Shown one piece after another: positions 6,527 to 6,773 of a DNA stretch of 6,773 nucleotides (position 1 is the stretch's first letter; the number at the start of each line of letters is the position of its first letter). The DNA comes from an uncultured Fibrobacterota bacterium (GTDB taxonomy: Bacteria; Fibrobacterota; Chitinivibrionia; Chitinivibrionales; CAIOZP01). Both the position numbers and the translations under genes were made by a program. The stretch spans positions 1 to 6,773 of the forward strand of contig CAIOZP010000731.1 of NCBI GenBank assembly GCA_903862805.1, in the 5' to 3' direction. The notes beneath the pieces were generated by a model that saw nothing but the letters and a program-made list of their open reading frames with translations, had not been told where the DNA came from and made no database searches.

Positions 6527-6773
6527 TTACGGAGCCACACCGGCGTTAAGTTGGGCTTCGACACCGAGCGCAAAATTCGTCGGGACAGTCACCGCACGTG
6601 CCGCAAGCTCGCGATCGAGCATGAGAATCGCACGCGGATCATCCTTGGCAAGCTTCAGATCGTTGATGATGTCGTTGTCGTTCTGCTCTTCCTCAATCTG
6701 TTCAGTGATGTACCACTGAAGCAGGATCTGCGTCGCATGGTCGTGCTCGTCGCGGGCAAGATCCATCAGGGTA
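6527..6773 (-). CDS. Ferritin, C-terminal part (cut by window end)
   Basis: The minus-strand frame is open to the window end and stops at 6527-6529. The visible residues (about 81) match the end of helix C and helix D of bacterial non-haem ferritins. The stretch DEHDHAT..LLQWYITEQIEEE corresponds to the FtnA segment NFLQWYVSEQHEEE, which holds the glutamine and glutamate near the ferroxidase centre. It is followed by a leucine/isoleucine-rich helix E-like segment ending in MLDRELAAR. Ferritins form 24-subunit cytoplasmic shells that oxidise and store iron. After helix E there is an extra tail of about 20 residues, rich in Ala, Val and Pro, longer than in E. coli FtnA. The true start lies outside the window; the internal ATG at 6764-6766 is not it. 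The gene converges on dapL across the shared terminator. Confidence 0.88.
   Translation of the reverse strand, partial: TLMDLARDEHDHATQILLQWYITEQIEEEQNDNDIINDLKLAKDDPRAILMLDRELAARAVTVPTNFALGVEAQLNAGVAP

Overview
The window looks like a chromosomal segment of a Gram-negative-type bacterium of moderate G+C. An LL-diaminopimelate aminotransferase (DapL), a FapA/DUF342 protein and a ferritin together would suit the PVC group (for example Lentisphaerota or Kiritimatiellota) or a similar DapL-using phylum. That placement is inferred from gene content only. There is no rRNA, tRNA, CRISPR array, insertion sequence or phage gene in it, and it reads as ordinary, densely coded chromosome.

Layout, left to right. 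Five plus-strand genes are followed by one convergent minus-strand gene cut by the window end. Positions 42-3196 hold a tight signalling-type cluster: a FapA-family (DUF342) protein, a protein with two STAS domains, and an HD-domain phosphohydrolase. The first two overlap by ATGA. The second and third lie in the same reading frame, separated by a single UGA and one codon, and the third has only a TTG start with no visible ribosome binding site. Positions 3255-5105 encode the most striking protein: a complete ParA/MinD-type ATPase, one transmembrane helix, a LysM-like segment and a complete M23 (LytM-type) zinc endopeptidase in one 616-residue chain. Positions 5195-6424 encode DapL, which makes the diaminopimelate needed for lysine and peptidoglycan. 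A strong bidirectional hairpin terminator follows, and then the C-terminal part of a ferritin on the minus strand.

How the parts may work together. The ParA-M23 fusion appears to join a cytoplasmic, nucleotide-switching, position-sensing domain physically to a cell-wall-cutting domain outside the membrane. This resembles in principle how FtsEX controls EnvC or PcsB-type hydrolases across the membrane, but here it would be done in a single polypeptide. The downstream dapL supplies a building block of the same wall. The upstream FapA-STAS-HD genes look like a regulatory module (scaffold, anti-sigma-antagonist-like switch, hydrolase). Whether they act on the ParA-M23 protein cannot be told from sequence; the 58-base gap and shared strand allow co-transcription.
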